Source: Mesorhabditis belari
Taxonomy: Eukaryota; Nematoda; Chromadorea; Rhabditida; Rhabditidae
Length of the DNA: 64,000 nucleotides
Direction: 5' to 3'
NCBI GenBank assembly: GCA_958450365.1
Contig: CAUEEP010000924.1
Coordinates: forward strand, 1,312,501-1,376,500
In this document: one piece after another, positions 11,401-21,785 of the stretch
Position numbering within the stretch: the first letter of the stretch is position 1
How the letters are laid out: the number at the start of each line of letters is the position of its first letter
The notes under the pieces: model-generated
Database searches by the model: none
Told to the model about the DNA's origin: nothing
Seen by the model: only the letters and a program-made list of their open reading frames with translations
Made by a program: the position numbers and the translations under genes

Positions 11401-14400
11401 TCAAGCTTTCAAGCTTTCAACTTCAAGCTTTCAAGCTTTCAAGCTTTCAAGCTCTCAAGCTCTCAAGCTTTCAAGCTATTTCTAGTTCAGTGGTCAATTG
11501 GATGTCAAATTTTGAAAACATTTAGAAATCTACCATTCAGAATAATGACTAAGAGTTGTATGACTCAAAAGATTAGTTAAAAAACGGTTAGAATCAGTTA
11601 TTGACCTTTTTGACCCATTCATTGCTTGAATATCTCGATTTTCATTGCATAAGTCAAAGATTATTGTTAAAATTAGAGAAAAGAAACGCACTAAAAAGGC
11701 TTTTTCTCATTTAAATGTGAATTGAAATGAAATGAATTGAAATCTGTACCTTTAAATGTAAATTAGATCTGTACATTGGCTTGACTTGACTTGACCTGGA
11801 TTGGCTTGACTTGACTTGGATTGCCTTGACTTGCTTTGCCTTGACTTGACTTGACTTGGCTTGACTTGACTTGACTTGGATTGCCTTGTCTTGCCTTGCC
11901 TTGACTTGACTTACCTTGCCTTGCTTTCCCTTAGCCCTGCCCTGCCTTAGCCCATTTTTGAAGCTTTCCAATCCATTTCGTTCCTTGATTTCTTTATTAA
12001 AGCTTTCTCATGTTAAAATCTTCATTATGCCAACTCTTTATCTCAATCCTAATCTCAAATTTTCTAGATGTTGGCCGTCGAAAAACCGCCAACGTTGGAC
12101 ATGCTGGATAATTCTCAATTTCAACTCTCGCAACTCATCGCCGCCGCTCATGCCTCGAATAAATCAATCAAGGTTTACTTTTTAGCTCATTTCAGATTTG
12201 AAATTTGAAAAGATTCATATCGAAAACAAAGATTCATATCGACTTTCTAGGACATACACTTCGTGCGCTACAACCCAGAAATGCCGCAGATTGTCACCTC
12301 ATTCAAGGGCTATCAAAAACTCATGTTCCGCGGTCATCGATACAATATCTATCAAGTGAGGAAAGCTGATACAGCTGATAGCTGATACAGCTGATAGCTG
12401 ATAAAGCCTATGAAGCAATAGCTATAAAGCTAAAGCTATAAATCAATAGCTATAAGGCAATAGCTATAAAGCAATAGCTATAAAGCAATATCTTCAGCTA
12501 TATCTTCAGCTATCTCTTCAGCTATATCTAGATAAACCACTGATTTGATCACTATTAAAGTTCTTTATGAGCTCTTTATGAAATCACTTTCCAGGTCCTC
12601 CCTGAGCGCAATTTCAAATCGTGGCGTTGCGTTTGTGCAAAGAAAATGAGCGAAACGGGATCATGGTGCAAGTGCAGAGCCGAAACGACGATGGATGACA
12701 AAAATGCGGTCACAAAAGGCGAACACAATCATCCGCCAAGACATGTCACTGCTGAGCTTGAGTTCATCAAGGTGAGCATTTGTTTTCGTGAGAAAAATCG
12801 TGATCAAATCGTGATCAAATCGTGATCAAATCGAGATTTCGAGCTCAATCCTGTTGTTTTTTAGCAACACTGACTAGGTATTGTATATTAGTTTTGTGTT
12901 CTCGATATTCAACGCTTAGGTGATGACAGAGCAAAGGTTTTGATTTGATTTTGATTCTGAAACATTTACTGATATGCTATTTAAATAAAAAATTCAAAAA
13001 CTTAAAGTTGAATCCCCCTACGGGGGTCGAACCAGGATCGTGTGGGTCACAGACAAAGCGCCCTCCCGATTGCGCCACGGGGACAACGCGGCCCCACCCA
13101 AGATATTCAACCCAAAACCCGCTGTCAAGCTGGTTTTTCGGCTGGTATTTAAATATTGGTAGTGACCAGGTGAAAAACCCGTTTAACCACCACCTTTCAT
13201 CTTGTCGTCGTGGCGCAGTGGGGAGCGAGCTCGTCTACAGCCCAGGGGGGTCCGGGTTCGATCCCCCGGAGTGCCATTCAATTTTGAATTTTGAATTTTT
13301 AAATTAAGCATAACAACTACAATATATTCTAAGGTTTTCTAAAGAAGTTTTAACTTTTCTAAAGAACTTGATCAAAACCCGGCCGAGAAAGACGGACAAA
13401 CAGACAGACAAACGGACATACAGCTCTTTTATACAGTAGCTCAAAATCATGCATTCGAACAGTCACTTGCACTGTCTACAAGTTGATCTCCCCTTCTCAA
13501 AACCACAACTACCCGGGTCGTTATTGTCAACTCTGAGTGAATGCCCTTGTAAGCGATCAGATAACGAATCCGTTCGGCTATCGAATAGGGGGGAAAGGAG
13601 TGGCAGAAAAGGAACCAAAGAGATTTTGGAGGAAGGATGGAAGAGGTGTCACTTGGGTAGGCATTTGGGTCAGTCTCTCCCCCCAAATACCCCCATTCAT
13701 CCCAATAGGAAGAGAGTGGGGGGATCAGAGAGAACTCTATGGGGATTGGGGTTGCTTGGGAGTGTCACGATTCTTTGGGGGTTTAAAATGGAAGGAGTTG
13801 GATATGTTATCAGTGATGGTTGGATACTGGAGTACCAAGAAATGCCTAATTTGGCATTTTAGCAGATTTTTCCTGAATTTTAGCCTTTATTCTAGCTATT
13901 TATATATTTGAAGCGGTGATGAGTCGTCTTAAAATGCCATAAGGTGTGCCAGAAGATGAGCGTTTGTAGCCAGAAGATGTGGCAGAAGATGTGCCAGAAG
14001 ATATGCTAGAAGATGAGCGTTTGAAGCCAGAAGATATGCCAGAAGATGTGCCAGAAGATGAGCACAAAGTACGGGCCAGAGTTTGTGGATGCTTAGTTCT
14101 CTAAGCTTAAGTTCACTGAAATATCTGAAAGCCGAAATACTGAGTTCACGTCAAAACTGCGTTTCTCAATGCAACACAAGGCTTTCCAGGCTCTATAGCT
14201 TTGTCTTAAAGGTCTAGAATTGTAACTGTGACACTTTCTGACCTTCTCCCAAGTCAAGGATCTCCAATCTCCCAATCAAGGATCGGATTTACAAAAATTC
14301 AAAGTGAACGGATCGGCGCCAAAGCGCTAGCCAAATAGTGCACTTAGGAGCATTCACGCGGATCTCTCAGAGGTTTGGTAAAGGTTGGAAAAAAGATTGG

Positions 14401-17400
14401 AAAGTGGGGCGAGCCCCGATCTTGTCCCCTTCTTGTCCCCTTCTTGTCCCCAAGCCAAGGCCATACCCCGAACGAGGGCAGCGCTGCGGTGGAGAAAAGA
14501 GGTTGAGAGATGGCACTGACCGGCGCGAGATCATCCCGCATCCCTGAGCAGAACTGTGTGACGAAAAGGGGCATTGCACAGGCAAGGACATTCAACCCTA
14601 CATGGAAGATTGGGGGATTTTTATCTGGCATTAGGGTTTGGTTTGGTTTGGTTTGGTATTGAACATTGAACACAACAAAAATCGCTCTTTAAAACTTGAG
14701 CTCAGTTGTTATCTTGTAAACGCATGGCTTTTGGCAGACTAGATTAGCAATTTATGGGTTAAAATGGATCATAATGCCTGAAAGGAACTTATAGCGTGTG
14801 CTAGAGGATCTGCTTTTGTACTAGCACAAAGTACGGAGAGATTTAAAGTGCTAATGGGTTGGATTTTGAAAAACGATAAAGGAAATGCTTTTAAATAAAT
14901 AAATAAATAAATAAATAGATAGATAAATAGATAAATAAACAAACAAATAAAGAAAATAGATAGATATATGTGTTTTAGGGTTCTTTAATGATACAGAAAC
15001 AGCTTTGCAGTGAACCTAGGACCGTCCGATCTCTAGGCTCAAAGAGTCGAACCGAATCAACTACGCAAGCTTGTAAATATCGTAGCTTCTACGTGGAAAA
15101 CTGATGCCAACAGATAGCAAATTGAAAAATTCAATTCTACAAAAAAAGCAGAAAAATTTGCAACCAAGCGGACTCGAACCCGGATCGTTTGACTTGGAGC
15201 CAAGCTCACTAACCACTCGGCCACCAGTATTTTAGCTTATTTTTAAAAACTAAGATTTTCAATGGGTTACGTGATATCCAGATCATACGAATAACCTGTT
15301 GTTTCTTAGAAATTTTCAGCTTTTTCTCGGTTTTAAGCCTTGATTCGAAAAAAAAACGAAAAAAAACGCCTAAATCAATTTAAATAAATAAATGAATCGA
15401 TAAATCGATAAATAAATAGAAAAATAGATAGAAAAATAGATAAATAAACAAACAAATAAAGAAAATAAGCTAATTTCCTTGAGCAATCAACTTCTACCAT
15501 CCAAATTTCAGTCTCAACTCTACATGGCCGCTCTGGAGAACCCACAAATCGATGTCGGTGATCTGGTGAATGAAGCAAGCAACTATCTATCTGAAGGAGT
15601 TCATTTTGACAATAAAGAGGGACTAAAGAAGAGCTTGAATCTGGCCAGGAGTCGAGTGGGAAAGCCGAAGAAGCCAAGGAATCGACAAATGATGGGAAGT
15701 GTCGGTCAGAAACGGAAACTCCCCGGCAGTGATGATGGTGAATGCGATGAAGATGACTGGAGTGCTGGAGTGCCGATGGGAATGAGTGCACAGGAAACGG
15801 CGATCATTCACAATGTTTTAAATCTCAAGATGCCAAAGGTTTGTTGTAGAGACTTTGATAAAGAATTTGGCTTTACTGGCTTTACTAAAGAATTACTAAA
15901 CTTGGCTTTCTCTAAAGAATTCCTAAAGACTTCATCGTTTATTTTAACCAGGCACAAGAACCTCAAGCAAGAACGGTACAAGAACAAGAGTTGTACAAGA
16001 ACAATAACTGTACAAGTACAAGAACTGTACAAGTACAAGAACTGTACAAGAACAAGAACTGTACAAGTACAAGAACTGTACAAGAACTGTACAAGGACTG
16101 TACAAGAATTGTACAAGTACAAGAACTGTACAAGTACAAGAACTGTACAAGTACAAGAACTGTCCAAGAACAAGAACTGTCCAAGAACAAGAACTGTACA
16201 AGAACTGTACAAGAACTTTTGAACTAAATCTGCTTGAGAAGTTTCATAGCTTCTTGGCTTTAGCCTTCTTGGCTTTAGCCTTCTTGGCTTTAGCCTTCTT
16301 GGCTTTAGCCTTCTTGGCTTTGGCCTTCTTGGCTTTGGCCTTCTTGGCTTTGGCCTTCTTGGCTTTAGCCTTCTTGGCTTTGGCCTTCTTGGCTTTGGCC
16401 TTCTTGGCTTTGGCCTTCTTGGCTTTGGCCTTCTTGGCCAAATATTCTAATTTGGAACACTTTAGCAAGTTCAAGCACTCGACTTTACCGTACCTTTCAT
16501 TTACAATTCAATTGCAGCCCGAAAACCCAGTGATGAGGTTGACATCTCCACTCTTCGAGGCAACGAATCCATTGTCGATGGTGAAAGTCGAGTCCCCATT
16601 TCGACAGAAGCCACCGACGATCGTTCCACCGCGAAAGCAACCCTCACCACAGACACAATTCATCCATCAAGAGACTCCATTGTTCCCAAACAATAATCCA
16701 ATGTACGTTTTTTTAAAGTAGCTTTAGTTTTAGCTTTAGCTTTAGCTGTAGCTTTAGCTTTAGCTTTTGATTCTTTTAAGGAAATCAACTGGGTAACTAA
16801 AGAAGCAAGCTTTGATTTAGTCTAGCTAGCTTTGATTTAGCTTTGATCTGGCTAGCTTTGATCTAGCTTTGATCTAGCTAGCTTTGATCTAGCTTTGATC
16901 TAGCTAGCTTTGATCTAGCTCCAGCTAGAATCTATAGTTTACCAGCTTTGACTTAATTTATCCAGAAATCTAGAAGTTAGTCGAAAAATTGCCATTTTAA
17001 AAACTAAAACTTGGCTGAGCTACTTAGCTTTGGTTTAAGACGTTGGTGGTTAGAGTTGGTTAGACGAATCGATCTAGAATCTACTCCAGCTAGAATCGAT
17101 CTTGCTGTTGCCTTGTTGTTAGTCTTATAGTCTTATGTTAGCCTTTCCCAATTCGAAAATTTGATATCAACAATTCCATCTATCAATTTTGATCAATAGC
17201 CCTGATTTAAAGCCTCAAAAGCCTCAAAATTCTAGCCTCGGCACTGATGCAACTGCTTTGTACATGATGTACGCGCAGTTGGCCGCTACAAACAAAATGG
17301 ACACCGGATTGGATTGGCTTGCGGCTGTGCAACAATTGAATGCCCTAGCAATGCAGAAAGATCTCAAGGTAAATTTGAAATGATCAAAAACGCATAAGAA

Positions 17401-18277
17401 AAATCTTAGCTTTTACAGGAGATGATGACACCGAAGAATTCGCCGAAACAAACCCCATTGATGGCTGAAACAATGCCAACATCACCGTCCGTCGTTCACC
17501 ACACTGTGGCCACACCAAGTCCGTCTGCTTCAACGACAAGCACGAGTTCAATGGTGTCACGCGAGATCTCAACGCAGGTAGATTTCAGTAATTTGTACAC
17601 GAATAATATAGTATAAACAATACACAAGCAGCTCTAAGCCTTAAATGTAATTTAGCCGGAAATCTAGCCGGAAATCTAGCAGGAAAATATAATCTACCCG
17701 GTGGGATTGAACCCATGGCCTCTCGACTAGCTCCTGACTAAGATCCAAGGCTCCTAAAGGATTGAACCCCTCTCAACTAGCTCCTGACTAAGATACAAGG
17801 CTCCTGAAGGCCTCTCGACTAGCTCCTGACAGATACAAGGCTCTTAGCATGACTAAGATACAAGTAAGGTAAATTTTTGGAACAAAAAGCAAAAGATTTG
17901 GCGGTAAGGGGAATCGAACCCTTGACCTTTCTCTTCCGTTCGTTTGAGAAACGTGCGTGTTAACCATTCGGCCATGCCCCTTTAGCTGCTCGTTAACTGA
18001 CCATGCTTGTTAACCACTCGGCTCGTTAACCGGCTAGGCTTGTTAAGCACTCGGCCTTTCTCGCTGACCACTCTGCTCTGCTGGCGCAGTACGAGCGCGT
18101 TTGTCTCTAGGCCACGCGACGGACACGGGTTCGACTCCCGTCCGTGTCATTAATTTAAATTTAAATAGATGCTGCACAACTACATGGAATTCTAAGCCAA
18201 ACTAACTATAAGTCATTTGAAACGGTTCACTAGGCGCTGAGAAGTGCGCACAGACAAACAGACAGCCAGACAGACAA

Positions 18278-18312
<35 letters not shown>

Positions 18313-18488
18313 AATAGATCTTTTACATATAGTAGATTTGCATATATCGTAGATTTACAATCAATTTCCAGACAGACGACGTGATCGAGCTGGGCAAATG
18401 CATCTCGACGCCGGGTTGCGGTTGTCGAATCGTGCGCGTGTGCTGTTGCCGCGAGGGCCAATGCTCGAGTCGACCGACTCAGCTTTGA
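5494..18488 (+). CDS. peb-1: FLYWCH zinc-finger transcription factor, PEB-1-like
   Basis: Eight coding exons, all in phase: 5494-5736, 12068-12172, 12251-12355, 12595-12771, 15512-15838, 16518-16702, 17200-17368 with 17419-17577, and 18372-18488 (TGA) (nine segments in all). The product is about 528 aa. A Met 50 codons upstream (5344) is in frame, so the start is uncertain. A Ser/Thr/Pro-rich N-terminus is followed by one FLYWCH-type finger across exons 3-4: [20 protein letters not shown], then [13 protein letters not shown] and GEHNHPP, giving the C2H2 ligands. After it come a basic stretch (KPKKPRNRQ), a conserved-looking helical segment ([12 protein letters not shown]) and a cysteine-rich C-terminus ([11 protein letters not shown]). 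In C. elegans PEB-1 is a FLYWCH DNA-binding protein of the pharynx that acts on the myo-2 enhancer; the same role is inferred here. Introns carry many minisatellites and tRNA-like elements. Confidence 0.85.
5935..6345 (+). repeat. Intron repeat carrying copies of peb-1 exon 1
   Basis: Units of CTAGATCTAATGAATCCAAC are interleaved with pieces of the preceding coding exon. Bases 5991-6054 repeat exon bases 5515-5578 with about two changes, 6128-6158 repeats the 5' half, and 6174-6220 joins the beginning to the 3' half. A related CTAGATCTAA segment also occurs near 3690. Exon fragments were evidently copied into the intron during repeat expansion. Confidence 0.8.
6885..7290 (-). repeat. Three tandem tRNA-like modules
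   Basis: Three minus-strand modules end near 6890, 7050 and 7205. Each has a Ser/Leu-like layout: A-box AGCCGACTGGCTAA or GGCCGAGTGGCTAAG, then GGGAGGTC and B-box GGGTTCAATCCC. Extra partial 5' halves lie between them. Acceptor stems do not close. They look like tRNA-derived SINE copies; degenerate relatives are at 17.7-17.87 kb. Confidence 0.55.
7825..8260. mobile_element. Foldback element, family 1 copy A
   Basis: Two arms of about 190 bp in inverse orientation around 8030. The same words (TCTAAGCGCTGGTTAATGCT, AAAAGATCACCCATTTTCTC, GAGCGTTTGTTTGAGT) read inward from both sides. The right end is TAGACTACGTGACGCTCCTC followed by TAGAGATGGCCGTTTTATTA. A second copy is at 26138-26540. No coding capacity; MITE-like. 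Confidence 0.75.
8261..9100. repeat. Simple repeats in peb-1 intron 1
   Basis: CTTTCATTTCT-type pyrimidine repeats (8430-8500), an AATTGAATAGAATA cluster (8665-8760) and about ten copies of TTTATTTTGCT or TTTATTTAGCT (8885-8980). No exon seen. Confidence 0.6.
9107..9185 (+). pseudogene. tRNA-like relic
   Basis: GGTAGCTTATTGGTTAGAGTG (A-box), CAAGCGAGAGATCGCGG and GGTTTCGAAACCCGGG (B-box). It is closely related to the head of the 3.2-kb element and lacks a closed acceptor stem. Confidence 0.5.
9300..10020. other. Intronic unique region with short tandem
   Basis: 9380-9720 is GC-richer with overlapping open frames but no recognised domain or exon signals. 9893-9975 contains four or five copies of TACTGTAACCAAGCCAGGC. 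Confidence 0.4.
10140..10430. mobile_element. Head-to-head tRNA-like pair
   Basis: Minus-strand module about 10218 to 10148 (A-box TGGCCGAGTGGTAGAGC, B-box GGTTCGATCCCGG) and plus-strand module about 10352 to 10422 (A-box TGGCCGGGTGGTAGAGCG, anticodon arm CGCTC-GATTCCA-GAGCG, B-box GGTTCGATCCCGG). The 5' ends are about 134 bp apart and transcription would diverge. The same geometry is seen in the elements at 0.5, 13.0, 17.9 and 26.7 kb, but no Helitron-like terminus is visible here. Confidence 0.6.
10530..10700 (+). repeat. Dispersed repeat, AATTCTGCGTCGAATGGTC family
   Basis: Shares CGGAATCAG and AATTCTGC(A/G)TCGAATGGT with 20440-20530 and 22680-22870. The 20.4 and 22.7 kb copies additionally share AAATTGGTGCA and TTTCCTTGTAGG. 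Three dispersed copies of an unclassified interspersed repeat. Confidence 0.55.
11395..11480 (+). repeat. Short tandem CAAGCTTT
   Basis: About nine 8-9-bp units of TCAAGCTTT in peb-1 intron 1. Confidence 0.7.
11770..11945 (+). repeat. Tandem TTGACTTGAC or TTGCC
   Basis: A pentamer-based array (TTGAC, TTGGA, TTGCC) of about 35 units just upstream of peb-1 exon 2. It is followed by the pyrimidine tract leading into the acceptor at 12067. Confidence 0.7.
12361..12540 (+). repeat. Tandem CTGATAGCTGATA and AGCTATAAAGCAAT
   Basis: Two adjacent short-unit arrays fill most of the 239-bp intron between the two exons that encode the FLYWCH finger. Confidence 0.65.
13005..13443. mobile_element. Composite element: head-to-head tRNA-like pair and Helitron-like end (copy 2)
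   Basis: Minus-strand module about 13085 to 13012 (A-box TGGCGCAATCGGGAGGGCG, B-box GGTTCGACCCC) faces a plus-strand module at about 13203-13276 (A-box TGGCGCAGTGGGGAGCGAG, B-box GGGTTCGATCCCC); 5' ends are about 118 bp apart. Downstream on the plus strand the element ends in a GACAGACAAACGGACA tract and CAGCTCTTTTATACAGTAGC. This is the degenerate mirror of the terminus seen at 510 and 18336. Confidence 0.6.
13444..14900. other. peb-1 intron 4, mostly unique sequence
   Basis: No exon recognised. Holds a CCAGAAGATGTG or GAGCGTTTGAAG array (about 13945-14065) and a short TTGGTTTGGTT run (14635-14655). A GC-richer stretch at 14340-14620 has overlapping open frames without known motifs. Confidence 0.4.
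14885..14975 (+). repeat. Microsatellite AAAT/AGAT
   Basis: TAAATAAATAAATAAATAGA followed by GATA and AACA tetramers. A second, similar tetramer tract lies at 15375-15465 immediately before peb-1 exon 5. Confidence 0.8.
15165..15235 (-). pseudogene. tRNA-like relic (CCA loop)
   Basis: Minus strand: A-box TGGCCGAGTGGTTAGTGAG, anticodon-like loop CTCCAAG (CCA), B-box GGGTTCGAGTCC. The anticodon stem has only four pairs and the acceptor stem is poor. Probably a tRNA-derived repeat head, not a working tRNA-Trp. Confidence 0.45.
15975..16222 (+). repeat. Minisatellite AGAACTGTACAAGTAC
   Basis: About 20 units built from GTACAAGAACT in the intron between peb-1 exons 5 and 6. The unit leaves several frames open; I treat these as non-coding. 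Confidence 0.8.
16248..16440 (+). repeat. Minisatellite, 15-bp GCTTTAGCCTTCTTG
   Basis: Thirteen nearly perfect 15-bp units in the same intron as the previous array, separated from it by 30 bp. The open frame (Ala-Leu-Ala-Phe-Leu repeats) is due to unit length being divisible by three. Confidence 0.85.
16705..16935 (+). repeat. Tandem TTTAGC and AGCTTTGATCT
   Basis: A GTTTTAGCTTTAGC run followed by about ten units of TTTGATCTAGCTAGC in the intron after peb-1 exon 6. Confidence 0.65.
17697..17872 (-). repeat. Degenerate tandem tRNA-like copies
   Basis: Minus strand shows B-box GGGTTCAATCCCACC at 17705 and repeated pieces of TTAGTCAGGAGCTAGTCGAG. These are broken relatives of the modules at 6.9-7.3 kb. 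Confidence 0.5.
17880..18336. mobile_element. Composite element: head-to-head tRNA-like pair and Helitron-like end (copy 3)
   Basis: tRNA-Ser/Leu-like module on the minus strand, about 17988 to 17893 (A-box TGGCCGAATGGTTAAC, loop CTCAAAC, B-box GGTTCGATTCCCC), faces a plus-strand module at 18076-18150 (A-box TGGCGCAGTACGAGC, B-box GGGTTCGACTCCCG). Partial 5' halves lie in the 88-bp gap. The plus-strand body contains CTAACTATAAGTCATTTGAA then CGGT, shared with the 0.5 and 26.7 kb copies, and ends in a CAGACAGACAAA tract and ATCTTTTACATATAGTAGA, whose reverse complement starts TCTACTATATGT. The flanking base is A, as expected for Helitron A/T insertion. It lies in the last intron of peb-1. Confidence 0.65.
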
Positions 18489-19860
18489 GCTTTCTCTATC
18501 GGATAATACAATAATCTACAGTGATTCTCTCGTCTAACACCACTACTTGATCCCATTGTTACTTCCCATTGATCCCTTTTTTCCCAATCGTTCTCCCATT
18601 TTCTTTGATTTGTGCAATTCAATTCAATTCAATTCAATTCAAATCAATTCAATTCAATTCAATTCAATTCAATTCAATTCTTCAATTTAATTCAATTCTT
18701 CAATTCAATTCACAATCCAACTCAAATCCAACTCAAATCCAACTCAAATCCAACTCAAGCCCTTAGGGCCACTGGTAACTGCTGTGCAGTTTTTAATGCA
18801 ATCAATCCTTACCCTACTTTTGCCTTTACCTTTATTTGATTCTAAAATGCATTTGCATTCACTTTTTTTAAAAATTTGTGCCTTATCGTTTAATCTTTGG
18901 TATATTTGGTGCTTAAAAATATCAAAAGAAGTGTCTTGAAAAAGAATTTTGAAATTTGATTCTTTATATTTGTTCTTGAACTCTGAAAAAGAGAATTCTG
19001 AATCAAAAACAAAAAAAATGAAGATCTTTTCCTGTGATACTGAGCGATTATTTGTGATTTGCTTTTGTCTTTTTTCAGATTTTATGTCTTTTTTTTAAAA
19101 TGTGCAGTATTTTTGATAGTCAAATCTTTGTGTTTTTTTTGTGTCAAAGAGCGATCGAATTTGGGAGAGCTTAACTAAAAGACTTTTTGTCAACGGGGAA
19201 ACTACTTCCCATAGCCGGGTGGGTAGCGCTTTTGGTTAGCGCTTAGCGCCGGGTGGTTAGCGCTTACCATTCAGAGATTCAGAATTCAGAAAATTTTCTG
19301 CCATTCAGTGCCAACGATGATTCAAATCCCGGCTAATTCAGAATTCGGTTTTTTTGCTAAATCTCAACTTCGATCGTTCCCTTTCCCATTTCTCCGTTCC
19401 CTTTCCCAAATTTTCCCACACTTTGCACAGGGCTTTCGATATCGAATTGAACTCGAATATTTATTCATCATTTATTTCTTTTTTTTGTACCTAGCGGGTT
19501 GTTGGTGTGTGAAAAATTGTCTTCTCCTTCTTTATTCTACCGAAAAGATGTTCTCTGCAATATTTCTTCATCCCACATTTGATCTATGGCCAAAGTGATT
19601 GGTCGTTTAATAAATGTTTTGAAATGAAAAGTGATTAAGGAAATGAAATGCAGAAATGTTTGTTGAAAAGCTTGCAGAAAGCTTGCAGAAAAGCTTAACA
19701 ACAAAAGAAACACTTCAAAGAGTTAAACAGTTTGAAAATTGATGATCCAAAAGATTTATGTTTCTCCTAAGCCTCAGTTTAAGCCCAAGCCTAAGCCACG
19801 AAATTGTTTGACTTTCTTTGACTTGCACACTGACAAACAACACTGACAAGATTTGAGCAA
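18489..19860. other. peb-1 3' flank
   Basis: AATTC pentamer arrays (18616-18715) and CCAACTCAAAT units (18716-18760). A tRNA-derived relic with A-box AGCCGGGTGGGTAGCGC and a decayed B-box lies at 19208-19340. An AATAAA lies at about 19609, a possible distal polyadenylation signal. Confidence 0.4.
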
Positions 19861-19884
19861 AATCTTAGATCGAATCAGCCTACA

Positions 19885-19907
19885 GCTTTGGCCAACCAGT
19901 CAGCCAA

Positions 19908-19946
<39 letters not shown>

Positions 19947-20440
19947 ACCAACCAGCCAGCCAGCCAGCCAACCAACCAGCCAGCCAACCAGCCAGCCAGC
20001 CAGCCAGCCAGCCAACCAACCAGCCAGCCAACCAGCCAGCCAGCCAGCCAGCCAACCAACCAGCCAGCCAGCCAGCCAACCAACCAGCCAGCCAACCAGC
20101 CAGCCAGCCAGCCAGCCAACCAACCAGCCAGCCAGCCAGCCAACCAACCAGCCAGCCAACCAGCCAGCCAGCCAGCCAGCCAACCAACCAGCCAGCCAGC
20201 CAGCCAACCAACCAGCCAGCCAACCAGCCAGCCAGCCAGCCAGCCAACCAACCAGCCAGCCAGCCAGCCAACCAACCAACCAGCCAGCCAACCAGCCAGC
20301 CAGCCAGCCAGCCAGCCAACCAACCAGCCAGCCAACCAGCCAGCCAGCCAGCCAGCCAACCAACCAGCCAGCCAACCAGCCAGCCAGCCAGCCAGCCAAC
20401 CAACCAGCCAGCCAGCCAGCCAACCAACCAGCCAGCCAGT
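19885..20440 (+). repeat. Minisatellite CCAGCCAACCAG
   Basis: 550 bp of tetramers CCAG and CCAA only, organised in higher-order units such as four CCAG followed by two CCAA. All six frames stay open for 160 codons or more because neither tetramer can form a stop in any frame; not evidence of a gene. Confidence 0.9.
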
Positions 20441-21130
20441 GCCGTGAAATTCTGCATCGAATGGTCTGGGTTTTGACTCAAATACACCTTAAATTGGTGC
20501 ATTTTCCTTGTAGGCCGATAGGAAGAGTCGAATTTCAGATTTTTACTAAATAAAAGTTCATTTTTAGAAAAATCTACAAGACGGATTTTTCTGAAACTGT
20601 TATTTTTAGAAAAAGCGCATTTTTTTGGGGAGCACATTTTCATGCAATGACGAATCGTAAGGTCTTTTGTCTAAATGCTCATGCTGTTTTCACATCTGTT
20701 TTCGATTCATTTCCACACGAAATAGACATCTTTTTTACAAACGTCTTAGATTTTTTTGTAAACATTTTCTTAAAAGTTTTTGTTGTAATAATTTTTTTAA
20801 ATTTAGGATGGCGGTGACTTCCTACGGTGATTTGTGTCAATTCGATGAGAAGATGGCTACTTTATTCCTCCATCACAACGTTCTTTCTCCAGATCTCCAA
20901 AAGTTGCTTCCAAAGACACACTACAAGTAACTAAAAGGAATTTTCCAATGGGAAGCTTGTTTCCGGAGCTGCAAGTGCTCCGGAAACAAGGCGAAATCTA
21001 AGGGATCAACAAAAGGACTGTCTATTGGTTTCTGTCAATTCGATGAGAAGATGGCAATTTTATTCCTCCATCACAACGTTCTTTCTCCAGACCTCCAAAG
21101 CTTCCAAAGACACACTTGTAGTGATTATTG
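20441..21130. repeat. Dispersed repeat and a direct duplication
   Basis: 20441-20530 belongs to the GAAATTCTGCATCGAATGGT family. Bases 20837-20928 (starting TGTCAATTCGATGAGAAGAT) recur at 21033-21119 with small deletions. The first copy could encode a short acidic peptide (GDLCQFDEKMA) but stops soon after, and the second copy is frameshifted. Coding status unresolved. Confidence 0.5.
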
Positions 21131-21171
21131 TTGGTTTAGATATCATCTCTCTTACAGCAATAATAGTTGGT

Positions 21172-21414
21172 TCAGTGGTTTGGGATTGTGAGAGTAGAGA
21201 CGACTCGACGGCACTGCTCGGCAGCTCGTTCACATTGCTTTTATACAAAACTTTGGCGTTGGTCTCATCTTACACACAATGGAGTTGAACGAATAGCGAC
21301 GCAGATTAAATCTCGCACAATAGGCGTTCGCCCGTTTTGTCGTCCGCCCACAAAGGTGTCTGGCTGGCCATTTCCATCCGTGGTGATCTCGATCACGAGA
21401 TCGTCACGACAATA
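21172..21414 (-). CDS. Phospholipase A2-like C-terminus (partial gene model)
   Basis: Two phase-0 exons on the minus strand. Exon 21414-21274 has acceptor ACTTGCAG and donor GTAAGA (47 codons). A 36-nt intron follows, then exon 21237-21172 (21 codons and TGA). The peptide ends DLICVAIRSTPLC, QCERAAEQCRRVV; the C-x-C-(D/E)-R-A-A-x-x-C pattern is typical of the second conserved cysteine helix of secreted phospholipase A2. The calcium loop and the HD catalytic dyad would be in upstream exons that I could not identify. A possible upstream exon, 21929-21790, encodes FCDGSEDEFCFRCF but does not join in phase. Could be a catalytically dead relative or a gene fragment. Confidence 0.45.
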
Positions 21415-21597
21415 CTGCAAGTAATTAATTGAAAGTATTGTTTTACTTTAATTCTTTAATTAAAATTACTTCAATTCTTTTAAATTCATTTTTTTAAAGT
21501 ATTGTTTTTTTAATTTTGTGTTGAAATGAGAAAGCAATCTATTTCCATTTTGGAGCCGAGTGAAGAATCTGGAACTTTTCGATAAGACGATCACAAT

Positions 21598-21785
21598 GAA
21601 GGCCAAAGCCAATGAAGGCCAAAGCCAATGAAGGCCAAAGCCAATGAAGGCCAAAGCCAATGAAGGCCAAAGCCAATGAAGGCCAAAGCCAATGAAGGCC
21701 AAAGCCAATGAAGGCCAAAGCCAATGAAGGCCAAAGCCAATGAAGGCCAAAGCCAATGAAGGCCAAAGCCAATGAAGGCCAAAAC
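21598..21785 (+). repeat. Minisatellite, 16-bp AATGAAGGCCAAAGCC
   Basis: Eleven to twelve near-perfect 16-bp units, probably inside an intron of the minus-strand gene whose last exons are at 21.2-21.4 kb. Confidence 0.85.

Noticed and set aside
13449..13911. 124-137-codon plus-strand frames
   Set aside because: Tryptophan- and glycine-rich without domain similarity, within peb-1 intron 4, no exon boundaries in phase with the gene.
15479..16222. 247-codon ORF extending peb-1 exon 5 to the right
   Set aside because: The reading continues only through a minisatellite; a donor at 15839 and an in-phase exon at 16518 give a better model.
19875..20643. Open frames of 160-250 codons (WLAG and QPAS repeats) on both strands
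   Set aside because: They are generated by CCAG/CCAA tetramers that cannot make stops in any frame. No start context, splice sites or domain.
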